Positions 18,948 to 26,756 of a stretch of 64,000 bases of DNA are shown in pieces. The DNA is taken from NCBI RefSeq assembly GCF_001623525.1, contig NZ_CP015225.1:4104501-4168500 (forward strand), given 5' to 3'. How positions within the stretch are numbered: the first letter of the stretch is position 1; each line of letters opens with the position of its first letter. The notes under the pieces are model-generated. The model was not told the DNA's origin. It made no database searches and saw nothing but the letters and a program-made list of their open reading frames with translations. The stretch is from Pseudomonas fluorescens. Its GTDB lineage: Bacteria > Pseudomonadota > Gammaproteobacteria > Pseudomonadales > Pseudomonadaceae. Made by a program: the position numbers and the translations under genes.

Positions 18948-19570
18948 TCAATCTCCGTGGCGAGGGCATTGACGGCCGCGGCGGCCATGGCGCTGCCGCC
19001 GAGACGGCCTTGCATGATCACGAACGGCACACCACGGCTGTCGGCCGCCAGCATCGCCTTGGACTCGGCGGCACCGACGAAGCCCACCGGAAAGCCGAGG
19101 ATCAATGCCGGTTTCGGTGCGCCGGCATCGAGCATTTCCAGCAGATAGAACAGCGCGGTCGGTGCGTTGCCGATGACCACGACGCTGCCTTCCAGGTGCG
19201 GGCGCCACAGCTCCAGGGCAGCGGCCGAACGGGTGTTGCCCAGCTCAAGGGCCAACGCTGGCACGCTTTCGTCGCGCAGGGTGCAGATCACCGGATTGTT
19301 GGCCGGCAGGCGAGCCCGGGTCACGCCCTCGGAAACCATCCGCGCATCGCACAGGATCGGCGCACCGGCGGCCAGCGCCTGGCGCCCGGCCGTGCCTGCG
19401 CCCTCGGAAAACTGCAAGCCATCGATGGCCTCGACCATGCCGCAGGCGTGGATCACCCGCACCGCGAGTTTTTCCAGGTCGGCCGGAATGCGCGCCAGGT
19501 TGGCTTCGGCGCGGATGATCGCGAAGGAGTTGCGATAGATCTCCTGACCGTCGCGGATGTAATCAAGCAT
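18944..19570 (-). CDS. cobH: Precorrin-8X methylmutase
   Basis: 208 residues from ATG at 19570. Moves the C11 methyl group to C12, turning precorrin-8X into hydrogenobyrinic acid. Typical family features are the N-terminal [20 protein letters not shown], the VRVIHACGM segment with the catalytic His, and the [15 protein letters not shown] stretch near the C-terminus. An ATG at 19618 would add 16 residues lying inside cobG and is less likely. Overlaps the end of cobG by 8 bases and the start of cobI by 4. Confidence 0.95.
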   Translation of the reverse strand: MLDYIRDGQEIYRNSFAIIRAEANLARIPADLEKLAVRVIHACGMVEAIDGLQFSEGAGTAGRQALAAGAPILCDARMVSEGVTRARLPANNPVICTLRDESVPALALELGNTRSAAALELWRPHLEGSVVVIGNAPTALFYLLEMLDAGAPKPALILGFPVGFVGAAESKAMLAADSRGVPFVIMQGRLGGSAMAAAAVNALATEIE

Positions 19571-20882
19571 CAAGGGGGCTCCGGGAGCGAGCGTCGAGCC
19601 AGTGGCCGAGCGCTTCAATAGTTAGATTGTGTGCCTGCAACGCGCCGAAACCCGGCAGCGTGGCATCGCGAAAATACAGGTCATAACGACCGGGGGCGAC
19701 CGCCAGCAAGGTGGCAGGCGCGACATGGGCTGCCGCGCAGGAACGCGGGCAGCCCGACAGATGGACTTTCAGGGTCTGGCCCTGGCGTTGCAGCAGCTCG
19801 GCCAGTTGGCGGGCATCGGCCTTGGTGTCGGCCAGGGCTTTGCCACAGCCACTGGAGCCGGTGCAGGCGATGAGCTGCGCCAGGGGTTGATCGAGCGAGC
19901 ACAACAGGCCCAATCCTTCAAGCCGCGCCAGCACTTGGTCGGCGTCCTCGCTGCGCACATTGGGCAGCAGCAGGCTCTGCCAAGGGGTGAAACTAAGGCT
20001 TTCGTCGCCCTTCTCCCGCGCCAATTGCGCCGCTCCCCGCAGCATGACCGCATCGAGCCGCCCCAGGGGCGCCGCCGCGCCGACGTAGACACGGTCGTCG
20101 TGCTGGGGATGAACACCGAGGTGCAGTCCATCGATGGACGCATCCCGCTGCCAATCCAGGCACGCTTGCAGGGGCACACGACGGGCCAGCCGGGTCATGA
20201 ACTCATCCACAGAGACTTCAGCCAGCAAGTGGCGCATGCGGATCTGGTCCGGGCGGGCCAAGTCGAGGAACAACTCCAGCACCGCCACCACCAAGGCATG
20301 CCCCTGGGTCAGGGGCACCTTGCCCGCCGGTTTATCCAGCGGGGTGCCGGCCAAGCCGAAGGCCAGCCAGGGCTCGCCGTTACGGACAAGGGCCGAGAGC
20401 CACAAGTCGTGGTGATGTTCGAGCATCGCCAACGCTTCCCCACCGTCCAGTTGCACGGCGAACTTGGCCGACAGTTCATGGAAGCGCTCATGGGTTTGCA
20501 GGGTGACGAGGATCTGCGCGGCCAACGGACGAGTATCCAACAACATCTGCCTGTCGATCCCGGCTGAGGGGCTGAGCATCAGGTTGCGCACGTCATCGCC
20601 AGCCGGGGTTCGGGGCCCAAGCCCGGCGGCCAGCAATTGTTCGATCAGCGCGCCGTGCTCAGGACCGATGCCGCGGATTTGCAGGTTGCCGCGGTTGGTC
20701 GCCTCGATCACGCCAGCGGCGAACCGCTCGGCCGCGGCCGCCACGGCGTCGGCCTGGTCCGCCCGGATGGAGCCGCCATCGAGCTTGATCCGACAGATTC
20801 CACCGTCCAATGCCTGGACGACACGCAACAAACCCGGACAACCCGAGGGGCGTATGACGTTGGTTGATGGACGTTCGTTCAA
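19563..20882 (-). CDS. cobG: Precorrin-3B synthase
   Basis: About 439 residues. Oxygen-dependent Fe-S/sirohaem-type monooxygenase of the aerobic cobalamin route, hydroxylating C20 of precorrin-3A. Related to nitrite/sulfite reductases: the motifs IACTGSSGCGKALADT and HLSGCPRSCAAAHVA carry the four cysteines of the 4Fe-4S/sirohaem site. The start is uncertain. Homology should begin near ERPSTNVIRPSGCPGLL; the nearest start is TTG at 20882, with no good ribosome site. The frame stays open to 21119, but that part is a translated REP and is not coding. First gene of the minus-strand cob run, divergent from cobL. Confidence 0.9.
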   Translation of the reverse strand: MNERPSTNVIRPSGCPGLLRVVQALDGGICRIKLDGGSIRADQADAVAAAAERFAAGVIEATNRGNLQIRGIGPEHGALIEQLLAAGLGPRTPAGDDVRNLMLSPSAGIDRQMLLDTRPLAAQILVTLQTHERFHELSAKFAVQLDGGEALAMLEHHHDLWLSALVRNGEPWLAFGLAGTPLDKPAGKVPLTQGHALVVAVLELFLDLARPDQIRMRHLLAEVSVDEFMTRLARRVPLQACLDWQRDASIDGLHLGVHPQHDDRVYVGAAAPLGRLDAVMLRGAAQLAREKGDESLSFTPWQSLLLPNVRSEDADQVLARLEGLGLLCSLDQPLAQLIACTGSSGCGKALADTKADARQLAELLQRQGQTLKVHLSGCPRSCAAAHVAPATLLAVAPGRYDLYFRDATLPGFGALQAHNLTIEALGHWLDARSRSPLDA

Positions 20883-21221
20883 GGGATAACCGCTAGACAA
20901 GGCACGCCACGACGGCGAAGGAGCGCCATTATGCCTGCTTTGCCGGGGGTCATGAAAAGCTTGCCGGTCGGATTGCGGACGACAGGCAATGTTGTTCACT
21001 GAAAGTAGATGAGCCCGTGGCGAGGGAGCTTGCTCCCGCTTGACCGGGCTGGCGCTCCAGGCGAAGCGCTCACCAAAAGGGCTGCTGCGCAGCCTAGCGG
21101 GAGCAAGCTCCCTCGCCACAATGACTCACACAAGTCTTAAGTGAAGGGGCGCGGTATGATGGCGGCCCGGTTCGCGGGCATAGGCCCCCGGGAATCAACC
21201 CCATCGATTCGAGGAACACAG
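20883..21221. other. Divergent intergenic region cobG/cobL with a REP pair
   Basis: 339 bases between divergent cob operons. It holds the REP pair at 21017-21120 and must hold both promoters. I looked for a cobalamin riboswitch (B12 box and flanking stems) and did not find one. Confidence 0.5.
21017..21120. repeat. REP pair, class GTGGCGAGGGAGCTTGCTCCC
   Basis: Two oppositely oriented copies of a GC-rich palindrome (GTGGCGAGGGAGCTTGCTCC and its complement) at the outer ends, separated by ~55 bases: a REPIN-like doublet. Confidence 0.9.
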
Positions 21222-22433
21222 ATGACACCCTGGCTGACCGTAGTGGGCATCGGCGAAGACGGCTTCAAGGGCCTGGGCCGGACGGCCCGCCATGCCTTGC
21301 TGCGGGCGTCGCGCATTGTCGGCAGCGACCGGCAACTGGCATTGTTGCCGGTGTGCATCCGCGGCGAACGGGAACTGTGGCCCAGCCCGTTTTCCCTGGA
21401 ACCGCTGCTGGCGCGACGGGGTGAGTCGGTGTGTGTGCTGGCCAGCGGCGATCCGATGTTCTATGGCGTGGGCGCCAGCCTGGCGAAACAAGTGCCTGGC
21501 GATCAGATGCTGGTGATACCGGCACCCTCCTCCTGTTCGCTGGCGGCGGCGCGCCTGGGCTGGCCGTTGCAGGACGTGGTCACGCTGTCGCTGGTGGCTC
21601 GCCCCTTGGCGGCGCTCCATGTTCACTTATCCACAGGCGTCAGGCTGTTGCTGCTGAGCAATGACCGCCACAGCCCTGCCGCCGTGGCGATGTTGCTGCG
21701 CGAACGGGGGTTCGGCCCAAGCGTCATGACCGTGCTGGAACATTTGGGCGGTGCGGCAGAACGACGGATCGACGGTTGCGCCGCGCAATGGTCCGATGAC
21801 ACCGTCGCCGACCTGAACCTGATCGCTATCGAATGCCGGGCCGAACCTTCAACGTTACGCCTGTCTCGTCTGGCCGGTTTGCCGGACAGCGCGTTCGAAC
21901 ATGACGGCCAGTTGACCAAACGCGACGTGCGCGCCATCACCCTCGCCCGCCTTGCGCCAACCCCTGGCGAGCTGCTCTGGGATGTCGGCGCCGGCAGCGG
22001 CTCCATCGGCATCGAATGGATGCGCACCCACCCTAGTTGCCGGGCCCTGGCCATCGAAGCCGACGAAGGTCGCCAGGCCTTGATCGAACGTAACCGCGAC
22101 AGCCTCGGCGTGCCCGGCCTGCAGCTGATTCGCGGCAAAGCCCCACAGGCACTGGAAGGCCTGGAGCGGCCGGACGCGGTGTTCATCGGCGGCGGTGTTA
22201 CCCGTGAAGGAGTGCTTGAGGCTTGCTGGGCTCAACTCAAGCCCGGCGGCCGGCTCGTCGCCAACGCCGTGACTCTGCAAAGCGAAACGACCCTGATGCA
22301 CTGGCGCGAACGTCACGGCGGTGAACTGACCCGGATCCATATCGCCCAGGCCCAGCCATTGGGGGAGTTCGACACCTGGCGCCAGGCCTTGCCGATCACC
22401 TTGCTGGACCTGACGAAGCCTCTCGATGCGTGA
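21222..22433 (+). CDS. cobL: Precorrin-6Y C5,15-methyltransferase (decarboxylating), CbiE-CbiT fusion
   Basis: 403 residues. N-terminal CbiE-like methylase (~1-200: VVGIGEDG at the start, [12 protein letters not shown]) adds the C5 methyl; C-terminal CbiT-like methyltransferase (~230-400: [16 protein letters not shown], the SAM-binding motif) methylates C15 with decarboxylation. ATG at 21222 has GAGGAAC upstream at a 4-base gap; an open extension to 21141 is non-coding. First gene of the plus-strand arm cobL-cbiD-cobK, whose members overlap. Confidence 0.95.
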   Translation: MTPWLTVVGIGEDGFKGLGRTARHALLRASRIVGSDRQLALLPVCIRGERELWPSPFSLEPLLARRGESVCVLASGDPMFYGVGASLAKQVPGDQMLVIPAPSSCSLAAARLGWPLQDVVTLSLVARPLAALHVHLSTGVRLLLLSNDRHSPAAVAMLLRERGFGPSVMTVLEHLGGAAERRIDGCAAQWSDDTVADLNLIAIECRAEPSTLRLSRLAGLPDSAFEHDGQLTKRDVRAITLARLAPTPGELLWDVGAGSGSIGIEWMRTHPSCRALAIEADEGRQALIERNRDSLGVPGLQLIRGKAPQALEGLERPDAVFIGGGVTREGVLEACWAQLKPGGRLVANAVTLQSETTLMHWRERHGGELTRIHIAQAQPLGEFDTWRQALPITLLDLTKPLDA

Positions 22434-23523
22434 CGAAACCGCCGAACAACCCGCCCCCTTGCGCAGTGGCCTGACCACCGGCAGTTGCGCCACCGCCACG
22501 AGCCTGGCGGCCGCTCGACTGCTGCTGCGCGGCACCGAAGCCGATGCCGTGGAAATCGTACTGCCCAAGGGCAAGCACGTGCAGATGCGCCTGGAGTTCT
22601 GCCGGCTGACCGAACAAGGTGCCGAAGCCGGGACGATCAAGGACGCGGGCGACGACCCGGACGTGACCCACGGCGCCCTGTTGTTTTCCCAGGTGCGCTT
22701 GATCGCCGAGCCCGGTGTACGTTTCGTCGCTGGTCGTGGCGTCGGTACGGTGACGCGCCCCGGCCTGGTGCTGGAGGTCGGTGAGCCGGCGATCAACCCG
22801 GTGCCGCGCAAGATGATCAACGATCACCTGTCCCGTCTGGCGCAAGACAGCGGATATGCTGGCGGCTTCGAGGTCACGGTCAATGTCGAGGGCGGCGAAG
22901 CCCTGGCGCTGAAAACCATGAATCCACGCCTGGGGATTCTGGGTGGCCTGTCGATCCTCGGCACCAGCGGCATCGTCCGGCCGTTCTCCTGCGCGGCCTA
23001 CATTGCCTCGATCCACCAGGGCATCGACGTGGCAAAAACCAACGGCTATCTGCACATCGCCGCCTGCACCGGCAACGCCAGCGAAGACACCATGCGTCGG
23101 GTCTACAACCTGCCGGAAATCGCCCTGATCGAAATGGGCGACTTCGTCGGTGCCGTGCTCAAGCATGTGCGCAAGGTCCCGGTGGAAAAACTCAGCCTGT
23201 GCGGCGGCTTTGGCAAAATCAGCAAACTCGCCGCCGGCCACATGGACCTGCACAGCCGTCACTCGAGCATCGACCTGCCACAACTGGCCGAGTGGGCCGC
23301 CGCTATCGGTGCCGATGAGGCGTTGCAGCAAGGCATCCGCGCGGCCAACACCAGCCAGCAAGCCCTGGCAATGGCCAGCGCCGCTGGCATCGCCCTCGGC
23401 GACGCGGTGTGCGCACACGCGTTGGCCTTCGCCCGCAGCGTGGTGCCGGCCCAGGTCCAGGTCGAAGTCTTCGCCATCGATCGCCAGGGCGGGATTGTCG
23501 GCCACGCCGGAGAGCTTCGATGA
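22426..23523 (+). CDS. cbiD: Cobalt-precorrin-5B (C1)-methyltransferase type protein CbiD
   Basis: 365 residues. Methylates C1 of the corrin ring with loss of the two-carbon fragment. Family signatures are [18 protein letters not shown] near the N-terminus and [19 protein letters not shown] in the middle. Its ATG overlaps cobL by 8 bases. In the textbook aerobic pathway this step is done by CobF; here no cobF is seen and CbiD sits with oxygen-dependent CobG, an arrangement also present in P. aeruginosa (PA2908). Confidence 0.95.
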   Translation: MRDETAEQPAPLRSGLTTGSCATATSLAAARLLLRGTEADAVEIVLPKGKHVQMRLEFCRLTEQGAEAGTIKDAGDDPDVTHGALLFSQVRLIAEPGVRFVAGRGVGTVTRPGLVLEVGEPAINPVPRKMINDHLSRLAQDSGYAGGFEVTVNVEGGEALALKTMNPRLGILGGLSILGTSGIVRPFSCAAYIASIHQGIDVAKTNGYLHIAACTGNASEDTMRRVYNLPEIALIEMGDFVGAVLKHVRKVPVEKLSLCGGFGKISKLAAGHMDLHSRHSSIDLPQLAEWAAAIGADEALQQGIRAANTSQQALAMASAAGIALGDAVCAHALAFARSVVPAQVQVEVFAIDRQGGIVGHAGELR

Positions 23524-24242
23524 AACGCATCCTCCTGCTGGGCGGCGTCACCGAAGCCCTGGCCATCGCCCGCACCCTCGGCCCCCAACACATCTACAGC
23601 CTGGCGGGCATCGGCCGCGTCCCCACCGACCTGACCTGCCAGGTGCGCGTCGGCGGCTACGGCGGCGCCGAAGGGCTGGCGCACTTCATCCACGCCGAAG
23701 GCATCGACCTGCTGCTGGACGCCACTCACCCCTACGCCGCACAAATCAGCCACAACGCCGCCCACGCCGCCCGCGCCTGCGCCATCCCCTGCTGGGCCCT
23801 GCGTCGCCCGGCCTGGCAACCCCAAGCCGGGGATGACTGGCGCGAAGTGGCCGATTGGGCCGAACTGATCCAAGCCCTGAAACCCTTCCACCGCCCGTTG
23901 TTCACCCTCGGCCGCGAACCACTGCAACACCTGCACGAAATTCCGCCAGAGCAATTCTGGACCCTGCGCGCCCTGGACATTTATCCCGGCAATGAACGCT
24001 GCGAAGTCATCGGCGCCCGCGGGCCGTTCCACATCGAAGGCGAGCGCGAGCTGTTCGAGCGTCGGCGGATCGATGTGTTGGTCAGCAAGAACAGCGGCAG
24101 CACGGCGACTGAGCCGAAGCTGGAGGTGGCGCGGGAGCGGGGGGTGCCGGTGTTGATTTTGCAGCGGCCGGTGTTGGCGGAGGTGGATCGGGAGTTTGGG
24201 ACCGTGGATGAGGTATTGCAGGGCTTGCGACATCTGGTCTGA
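23520..24242 (+). CDS. cobK: Precorrin-6A reductase
   Basis: 240 residues. NADPH-dependent reduction of precorrin-6A (CobK/CbiJ family). Visible: N-terminal [14 protein letters not shown] nucleotide-binding strand-turn, [18 protein letters not shown], and [18 protein letters not shown] near the C-terminus. ATG overlaps the cbiD stop (ATGA). No clear terminator follows; a short T run comes right after the stop without a strong stem. Confidence 0.95.
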   Translation: MKRILLLGGVTEALAIARTLGPQHIYSLAGIGRVPTDLTCQVRVGGYGGAEGLAHFIHAEGIDLLLDATHPYAAQISHNAAHAARACAIPCWALRRPAWQPQAGDDWREVADWAELIQALKPFHRPLFTLGREPLQHLHEIPPEQFWTLRALDIYPGNERCEVIGARGPFHIEGERELFERRRIDVLVSKNSGSTATEPKLEVARERGVPVLILQRPVLAEVDREFGTVDEVLQGLRHLV

Positions 24243-24490
24243 CAGTCTTTTTTGCTGCAACGCTGAAGGCCTACATATCCCTACAGCCCTGTCCCGTAGG
24301 AACTACGACAGCAGGCTACATCGTCTTGCGCCGCAGCCTACAACTTCGCCAGAATCCGCCGGCTTGTGCGCCTTGGAGGCCGCCGGTAACTTGATTCCCG
24401 TCACTGCCCTTCAGTGATCGGGTTTAGTCGCTCGGTGGTTTCAGCAGGTTCACAAGCTCCGTCCAGTCAGGTATCCACTCCTGCACTTGA

Positions 24491-24558
24491 TGGTGGTTGT
24501 GCGCAGGGCGCCCTCGGGCGCGCCGGTAATGCTGGACTCCCCGGTCGACTAACCTGCC
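24491..24558 (+). ncRNA. Structured GC-rich element resembling the DUF6124 leader at 56.4 kb, apparently cut off by a REP
   Basis: The stretch with GCGCAGGGCGCCCTCGGGCG, then GCCGG, CTGGAC, CCGGT and ACCT lines up by eye with 56383-56443 upstream of the DUF6124 gene. It folds as a GGGCGC/GCGCCC type hairpin and a second CCGG hairpin. A REP begins within ~5 bases of its end and no DUF6124 gene follows. The ~130 bases before it (from about 24360) hold no gene and may be part of a longer dispersed repeat. Role unknown. Confidence 0.35.
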
Positions 24559-24559
24559 C

Positions 24560-24692
24560 CTGTGGCGAGGGGATTTATCCCCGTTGGGCTGCATAGCAGC
24601 CCCTGAACGACAGCACGGGGTTAGGCTGATGCTGCGAGGTGCCGGCTTTTGGGACTGCTTCGCAGCCCAGCGGGGATAAATCCCCTCGCCAC
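24560..24692. repeat. REP pair, class TGGCGAGGGGATTTATCCCC
   Basis: Second REP type, with GGGGATTTATCCCC core, in two inverted copies bracketing ~80 bases in the gene-poor stretch after cobK. Confidence 0.9.
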
Positions 24693-24699
24693 AAAAACT

Positions 24700-24843
24700 A
24701 CGCAGGCTTATCTAGATGCTTGTCTCGAAGAAGACACGGGGGACGGGGTACTGATTCGAGCATCCCTTGACGATATCGCTCGGGCAAAAGATATGACACA
24801 GATGGACTACGATGCAGATTGGGAACAATCGAATATCGACTGA
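24700..24843 (+). pseudogene. Remnant of a HigA/addiction-module antitoxin gene
   Basis: Residues AYLDACLEEDTGDGVLIRA followed by DDIARAKDMTQ match the central part of putative addiction-module antidote proteins (the usual pattern is A-x-Y-L-E-A-x-L-E-E...L-I-x-A-A-L-G-D-I-A-R-A-x-G-M-T). The frame has no proper start: to the left it runs into the REP at 24560-24692, and the C-terminal DNA-binding half is replaced by a short unrelated tail and stop. The partner HigB-type toxin is absent. Likely decayed; a REP landed at its 5' edge. Confidence 0.55.
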
Positions 24844-24858
24844 TCAACAACATTCTCC

Positions 24859-24990
24859 GTGGCGAGGGAGCTTGCTCCCGCTGGGCTGCGCAGCAGCCCC
24901 AAAAAGGATCGCCGCCATTCTCCTGACACACCTCGCAACTTGATATTCAGGGCCGCTTCGCGCCCCAGCGGGAGCAAGCTCCCTCGCCAC
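24859..24990. repeat. REP pair, class GTGGCGAGGGAGCTTGCTCCC
   Basis: Two inverted copies at either end of 132 bases. The rest of the region to 25127 holds no recognisable gene. Confidence 0.9.
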
Positions 24991-25127
24991 GAAAGCATCC
25001 ACTTACAAAAACTGTTGCTACTGTTAGTGCAAACCCTGCGACCCTATACCGCATGCGCCTTTTTTACTTCTCAACCCCGATCAGGCTAAATACCGCCACT
25101 TGATCGCCCAACCGAGCGGATTCGCCC

Positions 25128-25527
25128 ATGTCCCGACAACGGCTTGCATTTGCCTGGATCGCCTGCTTCGCAGTGCTGTTCAACATGCTTGCCATGCCGC
25201 TTTCCAACAGCGGTGGCGCGGCTGCCAATTCGCCAGCCGAGCAACTGGTGTGGGGCAGTTTCTGCTCGTCCAGCGGCACGAAAATGGTCGCGGTGTCCCT
25301 GGGCAAGCTTGAACTGGGCACGCCGCAGAAGGACACTCACTCGACGATGCAGCATTGCTGGTGCTGCGCCGGCTCCGCGTCGCTGGTGGCACTCACCGGC
25401 CATGCCCCCGCAGTTGTATCTGGATGCTCGGCCCCACCATCGCGGCATTGCCCATTCCAAGCTCGACAGCCCCACGCCACGCCAGCAATGGCCCAGCCTC
25501 AACCCCCGCGCCTCGCCTCTGGCCTGA
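25128..25527 (+). pseudogene. DUF2946 domain protein, frameshifted at a C run
   Basis: Small exported protein found with copper genes in pseudomonads. N-terminal membrane/signal segment (WIACFAVLFNMLAMPL), then the family's cysteine motif QHCWCCAG. At the 5-C run 25405-25409 the frame slips: removing one C gives T-G-H-A-P-Q-L-Y-L-D and ends in SLNPRASPLA and a stop at 25527, the C-terminus typical of this family, for 132 residues. As given, translation stays in the first frame and runs into the next gene without a stop. First gene of the copper locus. Confidence 0.75.
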
Positions 25528-25574
25528 TTCTTTCCGCACAAGACTGCGCCTCGAATCGTTCTGGAGAATCACCC

Positions 25575-26055
25575 ATGTTGAACAGACTTATCCTGCTGGC
25601 TGCCCTGCTGCTTCCCGTCGGCTTTGCCCACGCGCACCAATACAAGGTGGGCGAGCTTGAGATCGCCCATCCGTGGTCCCAGGAGTTGCCGCCCAACGCA
25701 CCGAACGTGGCCGCGTATTTCGTGATTCACAACGGCGGCACGACCGCCGACAAGCTGCTCAGCGTCGACTCGCCGATTGCTGGCAAGGCCGAGCTCCATG
25801 AGCATGTGATGCAAAACGACCTGATGAAAATGCAACCGGTGCCCGTCGTGGATATCGCCCCCCGGTGCGACCGTCACCTTCGCGCCGATGGCGTATCACG
25901 TGATGCTGTTGGGCCTGAAGGACCGCAGCCTGCTCAGCGATGGCAAGCGCTTTGCCATGACCCTGCATTTCGAAAAAGCGGGGGATGTCACGGTCGACGT
26001 TGCGGTGCAGAAAAAAGCCCCCGACGGCAGCAAAACCCAAATGCACATGCACTGA
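25575..26055 (+). pseudogene. Periplasmic copper chaperone PCuAC family, frameshifted at a C run
   Basis: Copper chaperone A(C), which carries Cu(I) in the periplasm. Signal peptide LILLAALLLPVGFAHAH, then the domain: PWSQELPPNAPNVAAYFVIHNGG, KAELHEHVM, MQPV. At the 6-C run near 25858-25863 the frame slips; removing one C gives D-I-A-P-G-A-T-V-T-F-A-P-M-A-Y-H-V-M-L-L-G-L, the expected metal-site region, and a stop at 26055 after M-H-M-H (159 residues). Copper ligands of the H-(x)n-M...H-x-M type are then complete. ATG has GGAG 8 bases upstream. Without the fix the residual frame runs on to 26279 as nonsense. Confidence 0.8.
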
Positions 26056-26067
26056 TAGCACCTGCCC

Positions 26068-26511
26068 ATGGGTCTTCCTCGCAACAGGTCCGCCATACCC
26101 CGCCGCCAGCCCTTGAGCCTGGCACGCGGCAGTTGGATCAGCCTGTTCGCCATGTTGATGATCTTTATCGGTCCACTGATTTCTCAGTCGATGCCGATGA
26201 ATCAGCGCATGCCTGTGAGCATGAGCATGTCGATGGACATGAGCATGGACATGCCGGCGGGAGCCCACGCCGAACATGAGGCGCCAGCCACCGAACACTG
26301 CCCGCCCCCGAGCGAGCACCACGCGCTGTGGGAAAAGTGTGGCTATTGCAGCCTGCTGTTCAATTGCCCCGCGCTGCCTGGCGGTCACACGTTCGCGGTC
26401 TTCGACACACCCCACACCAACACCTACACCAGTCCTTCCCCACGCCTGGGCCATGCCCGGCCCGCGTTTTTCCCGGGTGCCCGTACTCGCGCACCGCCCC
26501 TCGACGCGTAA
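26068..26511 (+). CDS. DUF2946 domain protein with Met/His-rich copper-type segment
   Basis: 147 residues. One N-terminal membrane segment (SWISLFAMLMIFIGPLI), a run rich in methionine (MPVSMSMSMDMSMDMP), a His/Glu stretch (GAHAEHEAPATEHCPPPSEHH) and the family's cysteine motif EKCGYCSLLFNCPAL. The Met/His pattern is what copper-binding periplasmic proteins use. Lies 12 bases after the PCuAC gene and before the OprC receptor, as PA3789-PA3790 do in P. aeruginosa. Function of DUF2946 is not known; a periplasmic copper role is inference. Confidence 0.85.
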   Translation: MGLPRNRSAIPRRQPLSLARGSWISLFAMLMIFIGPLISQSMPMNQRMPVSMSMSMDMSMDMPAGAHAEHEAPATEHCPPPSEHHALWEKCGYCSLLFNCPALPGGHTFAVFDTPHTNTYTSPSPRLGHARPAFFPGARTRAPPLDA

Positions 26512-26551
26512 CCCCCGACACTTACCCAACCCGGTCGCACAAGACAGCCTC

Positions 26552-26714
26552 AGTGGCATGTGTAGCTAGTTGTGTTAGTCAACTTCGGGCGCCAGAAGCC
26601 CATATCCTGCGTTGCTGTTCCTCGCCATAGCGGGCTATGACTCGTCACAGCGCCTTGGCTATGGACTTCTGGCATCCGAATTTGAGCTAACAAACTAGCC
26701 ACACATGCCACTAG
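26552..26714. repeat. 163-base long imperfect palindrome
   Basis: Outer arms AGTGGCATGTGTAGCTAGTT and its near-complement ending TAGCCACACATGCCACTA; pairing continues inward (GCCAGAAGCCCATA against ATGGACTTCTGGC) to a CATAGC-GG-GCTATG centre near 26632. It fills most of the gap between the second DUF2946 gene and the TonB receptor. It looks like a MITE-type non-autonomous element or a very long transcribed hairpin. No open frame. Confidence 0.75.
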
Positions 26715-26756
26715 GCTGCCCGGCCGTGTCGTCTACGTCTGTTCGATGGAATCATC

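Noticed and set aside
20883..21119. N-terminal extension of CobG up to 21119
   Set aside because: The added peptide (MARELAPARLRSS-type) is translated REP and does not belong to the precorrin-3B synthase family.
20883..21221. Cobalamin riboswitch between cobG and cobL, or upstream of the copper receptor
   Set aside because: I found no B12 box with the expected flanking stems; hairpins present are REPs.
25128..26279. A single 383-residue protein from the DUF2946 start through the PCuAC region
   Set aside because: It arises only because of the two C-run shifts; the correct frames give two separate known proteins with their own signal peptides and ribosome site.
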